Shown: piece by piece, positions 42,177 to 53,954 of the stretch
How the letters are laid out: each line of letters starts with the position of its first letter
Position numbering within the stretch: position 1 is the stretch's first letter
NCBI GenBank assembly: GCA_030734395.1
Contig: JAUZTG010000042.1
Span: 558,001-622,000, forward strand
From: Sarocladium kiliense
Taxonomy: Eukaryota > Ascomycota > Sordariomycetes > Hypocreales > Sarocladiaceae
Length of the DNA: 64,000 nt
Direction of reading: 5' to 3'
The notes under the pieces: model-generated
Told to the model about the DNA's origin: nothing
Seen by the model: only the letters and a program-made list of their open reading frames with translations
Databases searched by the model: none
Translations under genes and position numbers: made by a program

Positions 42177-44532
42177 GTAGAAAAGGTCGACCGGGCGAAC
42201 AGCCAGGTCGAGAGGGTGGATATGGATTATTGACACGTCGTCGGAGTATAAAAGAGAGCAGGAAAACAAATGAGGATCGTCTCGTGATCCAGACAAGACA
42301 AGAGCGGGAAGCGGGAACTCGTTCAGGGTCAAGTCCACGAGGTAGACAAGAAAAGAGTCCAAGAGAAGCCGGACACAAGGGAGAGTAAGTATGTTCCACA
42401 ACACCTCGGGTTGATTCTAGGGATAACAGCAGACTTGATCCTGAAACCTGCGTTAGGCGAGACAGTTGACCACGAGGGATGAGGAGGTCATATCACTTGA
42501 TATGAGCCTTGGCAGCAAGCGAAGAGCGCTCGGGAAACAGCCATCGCCCTTAGCTGAGGGGTCTCAAGAGGCAGAGCTTGACACCTACGGTGGGCTTGCA
42601 CCCGATAGTGAACACGCCTCACATGAGGAACAAGGAAAGCACTGAGACAATCAGAGACCGGATTGAGTAGGCGGGCTGCGTGTGGGCAGTTTGTGCGGAT
42701 CCTTCTGGGGCGGAGGTCTAGCCTGTGCATGCGTCAATCCAGGGTCGGAACAGCACGAGAATGACGAGCAGAAGAAGTAACGAAGCCATAAGCGCAAACA
42801 CGACAGGTCGTTTGCTCGTCCACGATCGCCACACTCATCCATGTCTTGCCTTAGCTAGCTCAACGGGATCCATAGTGGGGGCTGGCTTGAGCTGCAACTG
42901 TGCTGCCGGGTGCCGGAGACTTAAGGGACACGATGTAACGAAGCTCGGGGCATACTGTAGTCTGAGCATCCCCTCGCAGCACCTTGGGGACGGCGTCTTG
43001 TATCGAGTATAGAGGCAGGGCCACATGAGAAGCCGATGCATGAGACGGGACGGCGGTGGGGACGCAGGGAGACAAGAGGTGCAGGGCTGTGTAGGAGGGA
43101 TACAGAGGTGGATGGATGGATGGATGGATGGATGGATGAATGGATCATGGCTTAGCGTATTCGTTGCGACTATGAAACAATGACGCTGGCAGACGGACAC
43201 CGGCGGCCGTTCTAGTTCCTGAGATATGAGCCTGTGTCACGTCAGGTGCCCTTTCTCTTCAATCATCTTCGTCCATTGTGACTGGGATCCTGGAGAGTTC
43301 ATGTTGTGTTTTGTTTGGCACCGCGTTTAATCTCGTGGCTGAAACGGACAACAACACGTATCGCCATTGTGGGCGTTTGCTTTGGCTTTTCGTTTTAAGG
43401 CGGGTACCTTGACGCCATTGCAGGCTGGCTTGCACCGTTGATTCCGGAGTGAGGCTAGAGACGAAAGAGGTCAGCAAACGTGGAGAAAAGCAATGCAGGG
43501 CACCAGAGGCACAGCTACAAAAAGGAACAGGTGCAGTGCAGTGGTAGGCGAGGATGGGTGGAGGTGGGGTCGCGCGAACAAGCTCATGCAGGGAGAGGGC
43601 GGACGATCTGGCTGGTCGGAATGTGAGGACGCGTCTTGGCCAGAGACAGTGTGAGAGGCTGAAAGCCTAAGTGCAGATGTGGTGGAGGTGCGGATCCGGA
43701 TCGTGTGTGATTGGGGTGATTGACGAGAGGGATACCATGTAAGGGAGCGATTGTGAAGCTGGAGATGGGAGGAGCAGGCGATGATAACGTACGTAAAGGA
43801 AGCTGTGTCCCTCGACCAGTGCCTGCCATACGGTGCCACACGGACAGGCAGTGAAGGAAAGCCGGCGCAGGCGAGGGTTATTAACCCTCACCAACCTAAA
43901 ACCGCCAATTGTTGGGCAAAGCGCATGGTTATGAGGACATAATGTCCAGCCACAATTTGTTTGTCTTCCTTCCAAGACACGTGGATGAAAGGCGGTCGTG
44001 AATAACGACCTTCGGTTTTGCGCGCGCAGCCCACTGTGTGTTCAGTAAGCCCAGTACCAGGAAGTTCTCTGAGCTTGGACGAGAATCCTCATTCCGCTTC
44101 CCACCGTCGTGCATGGCCCGAAGCTGGCACACACGGAGGGCGATACGGTCCCAACAGACTTGAGGTGGCGCTAGAGAGTAGCTTCTGAGCTCGGCCTTGA
44201 AAGTATCGTCCAACTCTCCTGCCAAGGCAGCCTCCAGTCTAGATCATTGGAAAGATGCTGTCTATCTTAAGTGAGCAAAGTATGGCTGGATATAGAACCA
44301 CGTCAATTTGGGTGAGAGCAAAGCGCCCATTCTCTCTTGGCAGTTAACAGTAGCAACCTTGCAAACAATGCCTCCGCTAGCTCATGCAGGTCTAAGTCTC
44401 CCTGCACATCACTGCATACGAGAAGTGCCAAACCGTTAGTCTACGAAAAAGTATAGCACAGACTTCCAGGCTTGCATGCGCGACGTTTCTGAGAGCCATT
44501 CATAAGCGATGTTGGAAACTTAACACGCGTCA
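42177..44532. other. long intergenic region with GATG microsatellite
   Basis: About 2.4 kb upstream of the Ser-rich gene and downstream of the P450. Many overlapping minus-strand open frames (43471-43839, 43929-44225 and others) lack domains and start context. A (GATG)7 tract lies at 43111-43138. The part near 42180-42480 is probably the 5' leader of the Ser-rich gene. Confidence 0.5.
43111..43138. repeat. (GATG)7 microsatellite
   Basis: There are seven perfect tetranucleotide units, followed by a degenerate copy (AATGGAT). It is a simple repeat in non-coding DNA. Confidence 0.95.
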
Positions 44533-46351
44533 TCAGAGTGCTTCCACGTGCAATGGTGAGCTGACTGCCTGTCTGATGCTGACCTTCATCTTCATGCCGT
44601 CAACTGGTCGTGCGTTGATCTGTCGAGTCTTGTGGTCAAGTCAGCAAGTCAGCCAGCGTTCAACGAAGACTGGTAACGGCACTCACGCTGTATAGCTCTG
44701 GCTTTATAGACGCAACACCGTGTGCATTCAATTGTGGCCCACCACTCGCATTCAGCTGGAGCTCACCCAATCCAACCTTGATGAAGTCATACCTCCTAGC
44801 CAGTACCGCAATGACAAGGCGCATCTCAGCCAAAGCAAAGTCTTGACCAATACAAGCACGTGGTCCTCGCTCAAAGCCCCGGAAAGCCGTGGCAGGAATG
44901 GCACTGTTGTCCTGCCATCGCTCGGGGATAAATTCTTCAGCAGTATCCCCGAAGGCTCGCGTATCGCGATGGATCAGGTATGGGATGAGGTAGATGAGCG
45001 TGCCGTCGAGACTATATTCTTTGCCATTATCGTCGCGCACAGTGAAGCCAGTTTTGGGCTCGACTTTACGTGCTGAAGCACCTGGTGGTTGTAGACGCAT
45101 AGCCTCCTTGATAACTGCTGATATGTAGGTCATGTTGCGGATGATCTCTGGGCCAGACTCTGAGGCAAGCTTCTCCATGACAACATCTGGATCGGTTTCC
45201 GGACCAAGTAGCGTGTCCAGCTCCTCGCGCACTGCCTTGAGGGCTCGGGGTGTCCTCTGAAGGTAATAGAACACCCAAGAGAGTGTGGTTGCAGCTGTAT
45301 CATGTCCTGCCAGAAAAAAGCTCTTGATCTGGTCGCTAGTCTCTTCCAGCAACTCTGGTGTCAATTCCTCATCTTGTGGGAGACTTAACTCAAGGATGGT
45401 GCGAGAGCCGTTCAGTCCGCCAGCACGCTTCTCTTGGTGCTTCTGCCGAATGACATCCTTGAGAAGATTACCAACGTGCTTTCCTGCTTGTTCTCGCTTG
45501 TGAAAAAGCCTAGGTGCAAGCCACCACGGGAAGTCATTCTTGTCATCCAAGTACATGTTGAAGACCTCCAGAAAAGAGCGAACAATCTCGCCCTGGCTTT
45601 CACCCTGCCGCGGCAGGGCCTTGAGATCAACTCCCATAGTTGCTGAGCCGATTATATCGAACGTCAAGAGTTTCGTCAGATCACCAAACGCGAATGTATT
45701 GCCAGTACGAGCGAACTCTTCAATATGTTCAACAAACACCTCCATCGCATTGAGCATGCTTGGCAACAGCTGCATGATATGCGACGGGGCAAAAGCCGGC
45801 GCATATCTTTTGCGAAGTCTTTTGGCAGCATCTCCGCTGACAAGAATGAGTGAAGTTTTTCCTATCAAAGGATGCATATGGTCCGCCCCAGTTTTAGGTG
45901 CACCCAGAGGCATCGACTTTGACGACCTTGCAACCTGCTCCGCAAGGTGATGGGTAGTGAGAAGCGCCACTGGAACGTTGAGAGGTCGCATGTCGACAAG
46001 CATGATGGGAGGTTTCCCAAGCTGTTGGTGCATCACCTCAAAGATGTAGTCTATGGGTAGCGTTAATACTAGGCACGCCAATTGGTCGAGTGAGTTTGAC
46101 CTCATACCTGGATGGCGATCGCCCGGTCCTTTTTGCAGGATTTCGCCAAAGGCCATCAAGTGACCGAGGAAGAAATTCGTCCGAACCTGTGGAAAGTTTG
46201 CGAACTGTTTGTGTCGCTTATGATGTACTTTGAAGTACAGGTAGGTCGCCAGCACAGCAGCTCCTGCAAAGAGGATTGGTTTCAGCATATTGAGTGAGTT
46301 CGACGACGCTTTGATCTCAAAAGTCTCGTTTTCTTCCGGGGAGTTGAACAT
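44533..46351 (-). CDS. cytochrome P450 monooxygenase
   Basis: Exons 46351-46108, 46050-44687 and 44619-44533 give 564 residues. The first intron (57 bases) has no stop and a length divisible by three, so it reads through as 19 extra residues; removing it restores GDRHP-DYIFEVMHQQ. The second intron is inferred because its removal gives the typical P450 end, LYS-INARPVDGMKMKV. An N-terminal anchor (MLKPILFAGAAVLATYLYFK) places it in the ER membrane. Motifs are AGHDTAATTLSW in the I helix (oxygen activation), KEAMRLQPP with the ExxR, FIPERW, and heme loop FERGPRACIGQDFA with the ligand Cys. It is a monooxygenase of unknown substrate. No reductase or pathway backbone gene is adjacent. Confidence 0.93.
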
Positions 46352-47253
46352 TAGAAGAACCCAGAGAGAAAAGCGAAATTATTCGAGCTTCCTGGTTGTT
46401 GGTCTTGTAGGAAAGGGAAGGCTGGGCACGGCAGGGCAGTGGTGATGAGAGTAAGCACGAGCTTAACCAATCCGCGCTCAGGATTAGCGAACAACCCGAT
46501 CAGGCAATTCATCATCAGGCCGAGTGCCTCAGCCTCGACACAGCACAATGCTCACAGAGGACTTGCGCTCATCGAGGGTGCTTAAAAGTTATTTTCAATC
46601 TTGTCGCAACAGGAATGCACTGGCCTTCGTTTCTGGTACAGATTGAAGGCTGCAGTCCCTCTGCCGTCCTGCTTCCAGGCTCCACCAAGAGAAGCACAAT
46701 CCATGTCAATGGAGGCAGTCAACTTATATTAGCTATGAATGCTCTCTCTCAGTTCATGGTGGCCATCAGCTTGATTGAGCATCAATTTTATACCTGCTGA
46801 AGTCCGTAGTCAACTCTTGAGCATATGCGGTGGAGGTGCAACCAGCTCTGCCTGACACAGAGAACTAGGTGTTGTCATTGTGTCAAGGAGACGATGCACC
46901 GGCGATGATCAAGGTTGGCTTTCTGCAAAAACATTGAATCCGTGTGAGCCTTGACTTGTTCATTCAATGATTCGTCTCTACTTATTGATTCCGTGCATCG
47001 ATTGCAGTGAGCCAAGGTGGATGTTGCTGGTGTTAGTGCGCTGCCCGTGCAGCCACCGAATGCACTAACAAGGCAGACCTCAAAAACTTTCTGTCAGTGA
47101 AAAGACCAGGGCCATTTCCTTCACCACGAAGCACTTTACAACCACAACACAAAGACCAGCGCATAGCCCAGAACTCACAAGCCTGTTTTGAATAACCTAC
47201 ATGACCACTGGTTTCTTCGAGTCACTTACAGTACCACGGCGCCAGCTTGCGCC
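46352..47253. other. divergent promoter region (P450 / IPI3)
   Basis: About 900 bases lie between divergent genes. Nothing coding is recognised; the in-frame stretch 47188-47253 upstream of IPI3 is leader. Confidence 0.5.
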
Positions 47254-48576
47254 ATGCAGCCCGAGCAGTTCTTCACGACTGTGTGTGGTGCTCCTCTCGC
47301 AGCCAACACCGCTATCAACAAGGACATCGGCATCTATCACCAGAACCTCACACCTTACTCAGTCGCACATGCATTCAAGAAGAGCTCAGCACCTCCTCAC
47401 TGCCTAGCGGTCAGCGACACACACATCTTCGCAGCACAGGAGAATAAGGCTCATGTGCATGTCTACTCTCGCGCGAAAGGGAATCAGGAGTGCTTCGTCG
47501 CGTTTCCAGAGAGAATACGATGCATCATCCTAATTGGACATGTTCTAGTTCTGGGAACTGTTGAGGGTCGTCTCATTTTGTGGGAGGTACGTGCTACAGG
47601 CTCCGGATTGGTAGCACGCTGAATCTAATGTTGGATCTAGGTATTCACGGGCAGGCAAATCACTACGCCAGCGTGTCATGTGCAAGGCGTCTCATGTCTA
47701 GCAGTCACCCCTTACCACATCCTTTCAGGATCTGACGACGCGAACGTGAACGTTTGGTCATTAGCACGCCTCCTTGAGCTGGACTCCCAAGCCGAACTCG
47801 AACCAGAACAGGTCCTTTCCAACCATCGTGGCGCCATCTCTAGCCTTGCCGTCAGTCCCAGCACGAACCCAGAAACGAACTTTTGCGTCTCAGCAAGCAA
47901 AGACAAGACTTGTATCATCTGGAACTACCAAACCGGCCAGGTTCTTCGCACTCTTTTGTTCCCTACGGCACCATTATGCGTCGCTCTCGACCCTGCCTCA
48001 CGGGCACTTACAGCCGTCTGTGAATCAGGTGACCTCTTTTGTGTCGAACTCTTCGGCGACGAACCCATCCTGGGCTCGCAAGCGAAAGAGCAATCTTCCA
48101 TCGTCATGCAGGTCAACTCGCCGCTCGGCAATGCCAATGATGAGGCTGGCGCAGCGAATTGCATAGCCATGAACTACGACGGCACTTATGTCCTCACCGG
48201 GCATGCAAAGGGCAAGATCATGCGCTGGACCCTACGAGAGGCCGAGTATCCCACTGAAGTGGCGAGCCTCAACGCATCAGTGACGAACCTTGCCTTTATT
48301 CCTCGGACAACTGGGAAACTCGCCCCAGTTCAAAAACCTGTGATCAAACCACATGCGAGTCAACGAAAGTACAACCTCACAACTCAAATCGAAGCCAACC
48401 GTTCGTCGGAAAGTCGATTCTCAAGGTTATCAAGCGGAGAAGGCTTCTCTTCGGACGTTCTGAAAGAGGCTATTGCCTCTTTCATGGAGGAGAAGGAGAA
48501 GAAGAACGGGGACGTGGCTGGCACGTATGATGACGAGGCGCTTCGTGCAATCATGAGCGACCTTCTGGCCCGGTGA
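47254..48576 (+). CDS. IPI3: IPI3/WDR18-like pre-rRNA processing WD-repeat protein
   Basis: Exons 47254-47586 and 47641-48576 (54-base intron) give 422 residues. The ATG at 47254 starts MQPEQFFTTVCGAP, the expected N-terminus; the open frame upstream is leader. WD-like blades are visible: HCLAVSDTHIFAAQ, RLILWEVFTGRQI, SCLAVTPYHILSGSDDANVNVW, ISSLAVSPST followed by FCVSASKDKTCIIWNYQTGQ, PLCVALDPASRALTAVCESG and NCIAMNYDGTYVLTGHAKGK. A C-terminal helical tail (DVLKEAIASFMEEKEKK) follows. IPI3 forms the Rix1 complex with Rix1 and Ipi1, acting in the nucleolus and nucleoplasm on pre-60S particles and ITS2 processing. The ISD11 gene follows on the same strand 306 bases later. Confidence 0.88.
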
Positions 48577-48882
48577 TGATGACTGAAGATTCTGTTTAAC
48601 AAAGGCGAATTCAAGCATACATAGCTTTTAGAACGAAGTAATGACTTGTTCACGTAAGATATTCTCTCGTCTCGAATATTTCGCACTGTGTCTATGTATG
48701 GGATAGTGGAGCAAGGGCACAGTGCTCACAGTGTACCGGGCAATTGGCTGACGGGCACAATTCTCCGCTCCGACGTAGGCCGACGCCAGGCCAAAAAGTT
48801 CCCTGGGGTCGTAATCGAGAATCACCATCTCCCATCCGCGACATCTCTTCCCTTTCTCATCTCCCCATTCGGCCGCTCGACC
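48577..48882. other. tandem intergenic spacer / ISD11 promoter
   Basis: These 306 bases form the IPI3 3' end and ISD11 promoter. No other element is seen. Confidence 0.5.
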
Positions 48883-49554
48883 ATGTCTGCTGTCGGAACA
48901 CTCAGAGGCGACATGCCGCAACAAGTTCGATCATTAGTACGTCGATTCTCCCGGTCGCAGACTTCATGGAGCTCGCGGCAAGGTCTCTCTATCGTCGTCA
49001 CCACCCCTCGTTGCGATGATGCAGCAAGACCCGGTCCCACTAGAGCAGACGCCTTGCACGATTACGAGGTAGAGAATCGAGCTAACAGAGTATCATAGTA
49101 CCGCCAGCTGCTGCGGCAGGGCAGCCAGTTCTCTGCATACAACTTCAGGGAGTACGCGAAGCGACGGACAAGAGACGCCTTCCACGAAAATAAGTCGATC
49201 GAGGACCCTCGACGGGTTCAGGAGCTGGTGCAGAAGGGACTGAAGGAGCTTCAGGTGATGAAGGTGCGGAATGCAGACCCTCCGTTCCATTCGTGAACAC
49301 CATGGCTAACATATTGCAGCGCCAAACTGTCATCGGCCAGTTCTACCAGCTGGATCGTTTGGTCGTTGAGGGCGGTATCTCGGTATGATGACACCTAAGC
49401 GCAAACAGGTTTTCTTGAGCGGCCACTCACATCGTTTAGGGCAAGGACCATGGCAGTGAAGGACAGATTACTAGGCAAAAGGAGCAAGGGTATGTTGCCA
49501 TCTTGGTTGTTTTGAGTCGCCTAAATACTGACAAGTCTGTATAGCTACGATTGA
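48883..49554 (+). CDS. ISD11: ISD11, LYR-family Fe-S cluster assembly factor
   Basis: Five exons (48883-48936, 49099-49263, 49320-49382, 49440-49489, 49545-49554) give 113 residues; introns make up almost half of the gene. The spliced protein reads through LYRQLLRQGSQFSAYNFREY, holding the LYR tripeptide exactly across the first intron, then AKRRTRDAFHENKSIEDPR and QTVIGQFYQLDRLVVEGG, and ends RQKEQGYD. This is the complete Isd11/LYRM4 pattern. Isd11 binds the cysteine desulfurase Nfs1 with acyl-carrier protein in the mitochondrial matrix and is needed for iron-sulfur cluster synthesis. The last exon supplies only the final residues and stop. An in-frame mimic of the LYR motif (SLYRRHH) inside intron 1 is probably chance. 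Confidence 0.93.
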
Positions 49555-50203
49555 GGCGACTCGATCCTCTACTTTGGCATACGAAAAGACTATGTACGAT
49601 AGAAAGGAGGGTGGGTTTGTACATCATGGTGTCGGACCCTTCTTGGAGCTGGTTGATACTACAGAGGGTGGCACAGGGCGGTGGCCAGGAGTCAAGGGCT
49701 AGTCATGACAGCATAGATACAACACGACTTTCTGATTTCTTCGCATTTTCTGCGCGACGCTAGTGTTCGGAGGGATGAGAGACGTGAGGGCAGCTATACA
49801 CAGGTACGCTGGGAGTACACGTGCCGAACATACATACAAGCTCTTGGCTGTTGGCGAGTCCATACAGCACACAGTCCAGAATGATTTCAAGGATGCGGCC
49901 ATACTTTTGGACTTCCATGATATCGCATTTGGGACGTATATTCTCATAGTGAATTCCCTGTATCAATTGTCGCTCTTACGCGCTCATCTCTTCATCCGCA
50001 TGCATCTATGCTTACGTAATCCAACTTCAGTGGGCGCAGGGGTTGGGGTTGGAGTCGCGATCCTAGCCTCGCGATAAACCTCAATCAACAGCAACCCCAG
50101 TCGATCAGTAGTCACGGACGCGACAAGAGCGGCGCAATCAGAACAGCAGGTCGAGTCCGAAACTTGACACCAGGTCTGCGGAACATAGCCATCGGTCGTT
50201 GCC
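49555..50203. other. intergenic
   Basis: About 650 bases, including the ISD11 3' end. Overlapping short frames (49763-50077 plus, 49699-49947 minus) are not recognisable as genes. Confidence 0.5.
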
Positions 50204-52501
50204 ATGGCGCCAGGCGTGAGTGACCAGATGCAAACTTGCCTCACACTGCTGACCAAGTGTCCAGACACGTCGAGCCGGCCGCAGTGGCCACGCGGAACAT
50301 GACGACTTCGAAGGTGCGCAATTCATCGATGTGTCGCTTCACTTTCATCCGTACTGACGCGACGTTACAGGTCTTCCCGTACGCCAATGGCGCCAGGAGT
50401 GGGTGAGCGTCGCGCCACCTGTTCAACAGGACATCCAGCCGAAGAACGACATCTGGGCGCATGAATGTCTTTACGGCATGCCCAAGGATATCGATCTGCT
50501 ACCTTCGCACAGTCAAGCGCTTCTCCGAGCCGCGCGCTCCGGCTTGCTTTACAAGAGACCTGCCGCGCCCGAGGACGACGAAGCCGATGCTGAAGCTGTG
50601 CTTCCCGAGAAAAGCGAGAAAAAGGAGGAAGAAACGGAAGACAAAGGTTACACGATCAAGCTGTGGAAGCAGATTCCTCGAAATGTCGAAGCGGCCGATA
50701 TCTCACGACTTGCGAAACGGCGAAAGGGTACGGTGACGATCGCGAGCAAGACCATCGAGAACAAGGTGCAGGGTCCGACTGTTACTAGGGCTACAGTCAG
50801 GCGCATTGACGCTGCTGGCAATCCTTACACCGAAGAGGTCACGCTCACCGAAGGTCAACATGTCAATGGTGAAATCATCTCCACGCGCGTGGAGCCTGTC
50901 GCTACAACGGCTCCTGAGTTGATGCCTCCCGCTCCGCCACAAAACAGAAGGCGACCACCGCCGCCAAAGAGAAAGCCCAAGGCCGGCCCTGGTCGTGGTA
51001 AGAAGAAGGTCAAGATTCCACCACCAGGATCCGAGAGTGGTGTGGCTGCAGGGGTATCCGCCGATGGCACTACTCCTGCGGTTCAGTCTGAAGGTGGAGA
51101 GCATGCCGTAAGTTTTCAAAGTATCAATGAAAGCTATTCGCTGCTGACAGCATACTTCAGGAGCCAAAGAAGGATGGCGAAGGCACACCAAACAATGATA
51201 GTGAAATGGCCGACGATGACGACGACGATGAAGATGGCGATGAGGGTGAGGAAGGAGAAGAGGGCGAAGGTGAAGGCGATAGTGAAGTCCGTACACCAGC
51301 TGCCGAAGGGTCGATAAAACCGGAAGACACAGAGATGACGGACTCTGTCCCTGAGGTCGTGACTCAACTTGCAGAGCAGACCGATGTTGAGATGAAAGAC
51401 GATGACACCCCGTCCAAATCGACTGCCGCACCACCAAACCCCCTAACGCTCGCACCTCCGCTCGCTAGCCTCGCTTCCGGCTCTCCAAAGGTTGAGGGCA
51501 GCCCTCTCAAGAACGTTGTGCTACCATCTCCGACAGCTGAAGTGCCTCCACCACTGCTTGAACATTCACCACTTATCCCTTCTCAACCTGATGAGGCAGT
51601 TGCTACTGAATCTCTGGTTGCAGAGCCTCCATCTACCATTGTTGGAGAAGAACCGACCGCTGCGGTTGAGAGAGACATACCGCGCGCCGCCTCTTCCACT
51701 GAGGAAGCTCTTCTACCTCCGCCGCCTGATCAAGTTGGCAATATCTCAAGCCCAAAGGCCGAATCTGCTTCAGAGCGGCCTACGGAGGGCGACGAGAAGG
51801 CAAAAGATTCACAGACGGGTGATGAACTCGGTCCGCAGCGGCCGCCACTGGTCGGCTACGATTCCGTCATGACAGAGGATTCCATCAAGCCTGACGATTC
51901 AGCGTCAACTCACATCGTGTCGGGCGCCCCGTCTGAGATCGACACATCTTCTGCTGTCGATGCACCAGCGGCACCAAAAACTGCCTCGCCGATCGCAGAA
52001 GCCAAAGGACCCTCGCCGCCTATGGAGGCTGCAACAGAAGGACAGGCCGATCTTCTGGGTGGTCTGATGGGTGAGCTGGACCGACATGCTAGCGTAAAAC
52101 CCGAAGCGTCAAAGGAGGCCACTCCAGGCGAGGCCACTCCTGTTGCTGAACCAGAGCCGGCAGAGAAGGCTGCGTCCTCGGAGCCGAAAGCCCCGTCGCA
52201 GGAGCCGCAGGCTGCAGAACCCCTTTCTCCCAAGCGAGAGCCTGTTCCTGGGGAACCTGCTGCGGTAGAACCCGCCGCGGTCCAAGAAACAGAGGTTGTC
52301 GCCCAAGAGCCTGAGCCTGCTCCTGAACCAGCGGTTTCTGAGCCGCCAGCCACCGATGCGAAGGAAGAACCCTCAGCACAGCCAGGGCCCTCAGATGAGC
52401 CAGTCGTGGCCGAAGCCCCAGTCCCCTCTGAGCCCGCGGCAGAGGCGCCCTCAGAGCAACAGAAGGATGAGTCGCCTGCTGTCAAGGAAGAGAAGGAATA
52501 G
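50204..52501 (+). CDS. acidic, disordered, probably nuclear protein
   Basis: Exons 50204-50215, 50265-50313, 50371-51107 and 51161-52501 give 712 residues. The 12-base first exon (MAPG) is inferred because the next exon then reads TRRAGRSGHAEHDDFEGLPV without stops into VRQWRQEWVSVAPP. The N-terminal 170 residues look conserved: DIWAHECLYGMPKDIDLLPS, ALLRAARSGLLYKRPA, TIKLWKQIPRNVEAADISRL and GPTVTRATVRRIDAAGNPYT. After it come PPPPKRKPKAGPGRGKKKVK, a lysine-rich likely nuclear localisation signal, an Asp/Glu run (ADDDDDDEDGDEGEEGEEGE) and about 400 residues of Pro/Glu/Ala/Ser-rich disorder. Composition suggests a chromatin-associated or transcription-related protein. I do not recognise a named family or enzyme motif. 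Confidence 0.75.
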
Positions 52502-52664
52502 ACTCAAGGACGTGATTCGGGGAAACGCGACTGGAGAAATGGAGTTGGGCTGGTATTTACATTTGGATGTGATTCGAGCAAGGTTATCGGGACTGTACAC
52601 ATACTCAGAGCATTTGAAGGCTGCCCAGGCAGCAGTACCATGCACATCAAGCTCAACGTTGTAT

Positions 52665-53954
52665 TCATTCCTCCTCTTTTTGACTGGTCCCCTCGATAGG
52701 GCGAGCTGCGTCCATGTACATCTGCCGTCTCGCATCTCGAGGCATCCCATGCACTGATCGGCGTGGTACCTCCTCCTTCGACCCATCCCGCAACGAGACT
52801 TTCCGCACCGGTTCCTCAAACATCTGCTGCTTCGTCAACTGCTGTGCTCTTTTTGCGTCAATCACTGGACCTTCTTTTCTTTTCCTTTCCGGCGTTGCTA
52901 CGCGGCCATGCATTTTAAACCCGTCGGCGTTCGCATTGCTTAGTCCAAGACAGCCGGCGCTGATGAGTAGCAGGGCCATGAGAATGAATGATCCAGCTTG
53001 TGTCATGTTGCCGCTGAAAGCAGCGACCATGTAGACGATCAGTTTAGCGGCGGCCTCGAAGTAGCCCTCGATGTTGGTCTTATGGCGCATCCAGGACTGC
53101 GTGGTCACTGCTTGTAGGTCGCCTTCGGAGCCTCGAAGGACAACACGGCGGCCCATTCCCAGGTCTATAGTGTACTCAGTTGCTTTGTTTGCGCTTTCCG
53201 TATCTTCTGGTGAGACTGGTTTACTGCCGCTGGGTCGTGAGGCGGAGCGTTGTTTGATAGCCCAGATGTTGAGGATTCGAGAGACCATGAGAGCCAGGAT
53301 GGCAGAGAGAGCCCACCACTCTTCTAGGAGAACAGTAAAGACGATGGCGACGGAGGTTAGAATAGGTGTAGCTAAGAATAGTGTATGGCTGAGCCAGGTG
53401 AAAGCGGGCTGGTCCTCATCTGTAGCAGCTTTCTGACTTCGATGGAGTAGGTCGCTCATGCTTCGTGATAGAGAGTAGCCAGCCTTCTTTGCCGCCACAA
53501 GAGACCGGACGTCTATCGTCACAACATCATCTGGTCCTGCCTTATCCCTGAACAGACGCTTGATATAATTGACAGTCGCAGTATTGTTGATGGCAAAGCG
53601 AGATGATCCATCTGACGAGGTTGGCGAAACCCCTTCCTTGTCAAGGTTCAACGTCGCCGCACGAGCCAGCTCAGCAAACAAACCTGGTCCAGAATCTCGG
53701 TCTATAGCGTCAGCTGCCTGCTGATAGTGCAAGCCAGGGGCGAGGACAAGAGCATCTAGCCATGAAGAACCTCCAGTGATGGCAGTTCGCTGGGCGATAG
53801 TGTGGAGGTCTGCGAGCACGAGCAAGCCGGCTGCAGAAAGCGAGAGACCAGGTATAGGATTCGGATTCCAGTCCGGTATGAGAGCTCGTGGGAGGATGCG
53901 CTTTCACTGCTCAGCTTTCGGCATGGTATTGTGTGACTTGTCGCTTACCTCCAT
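52665..53954 (-). CDS. multi-pass membrane protein of unknown function
   Basis: Exons 53954-53949 (ATG GAG only) and 53900-52665, with a 48-base intron, give 413 residues. The tiny first exon is inferred: it is the only nearby ATG that joins in frame, giving MERILPRALIPDWNPNPIPG. Hydrophobic segments are near residues 20-30 (LSLSAAGLLVLADLH), about 175-215 (LSHTLFLATPILTSVAIVFT, then EWWALSAILALMVSRI) and 295-335 (KLIVYMVAAFS, FILMALLLISAGCLGLS). Between them lie SSWLDALVLAPGLHYQQAAD and a conserved-looking IDLGMGRRVVLRGSEGDLQA. The C-terminus is basic and cytosolic in style. I do not recognise a family name. The gene is convergent with the preceding one (163 bases). Confidence 0.7.

Noticed and set aside
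43259..44225. several minus-strand frames between the Ser-rich gene and P450
   Set aside because: Mutually overlapping, Ser/Pro/His-rich without recognisable motif; treated as spacer.
51910..52485. 191-codon Gly/Ser-rich minus-strand frame
   Set aside because: Antisense to the Pro/Glu/Ala-rich tail of the plus-strand protein; low complexity only.
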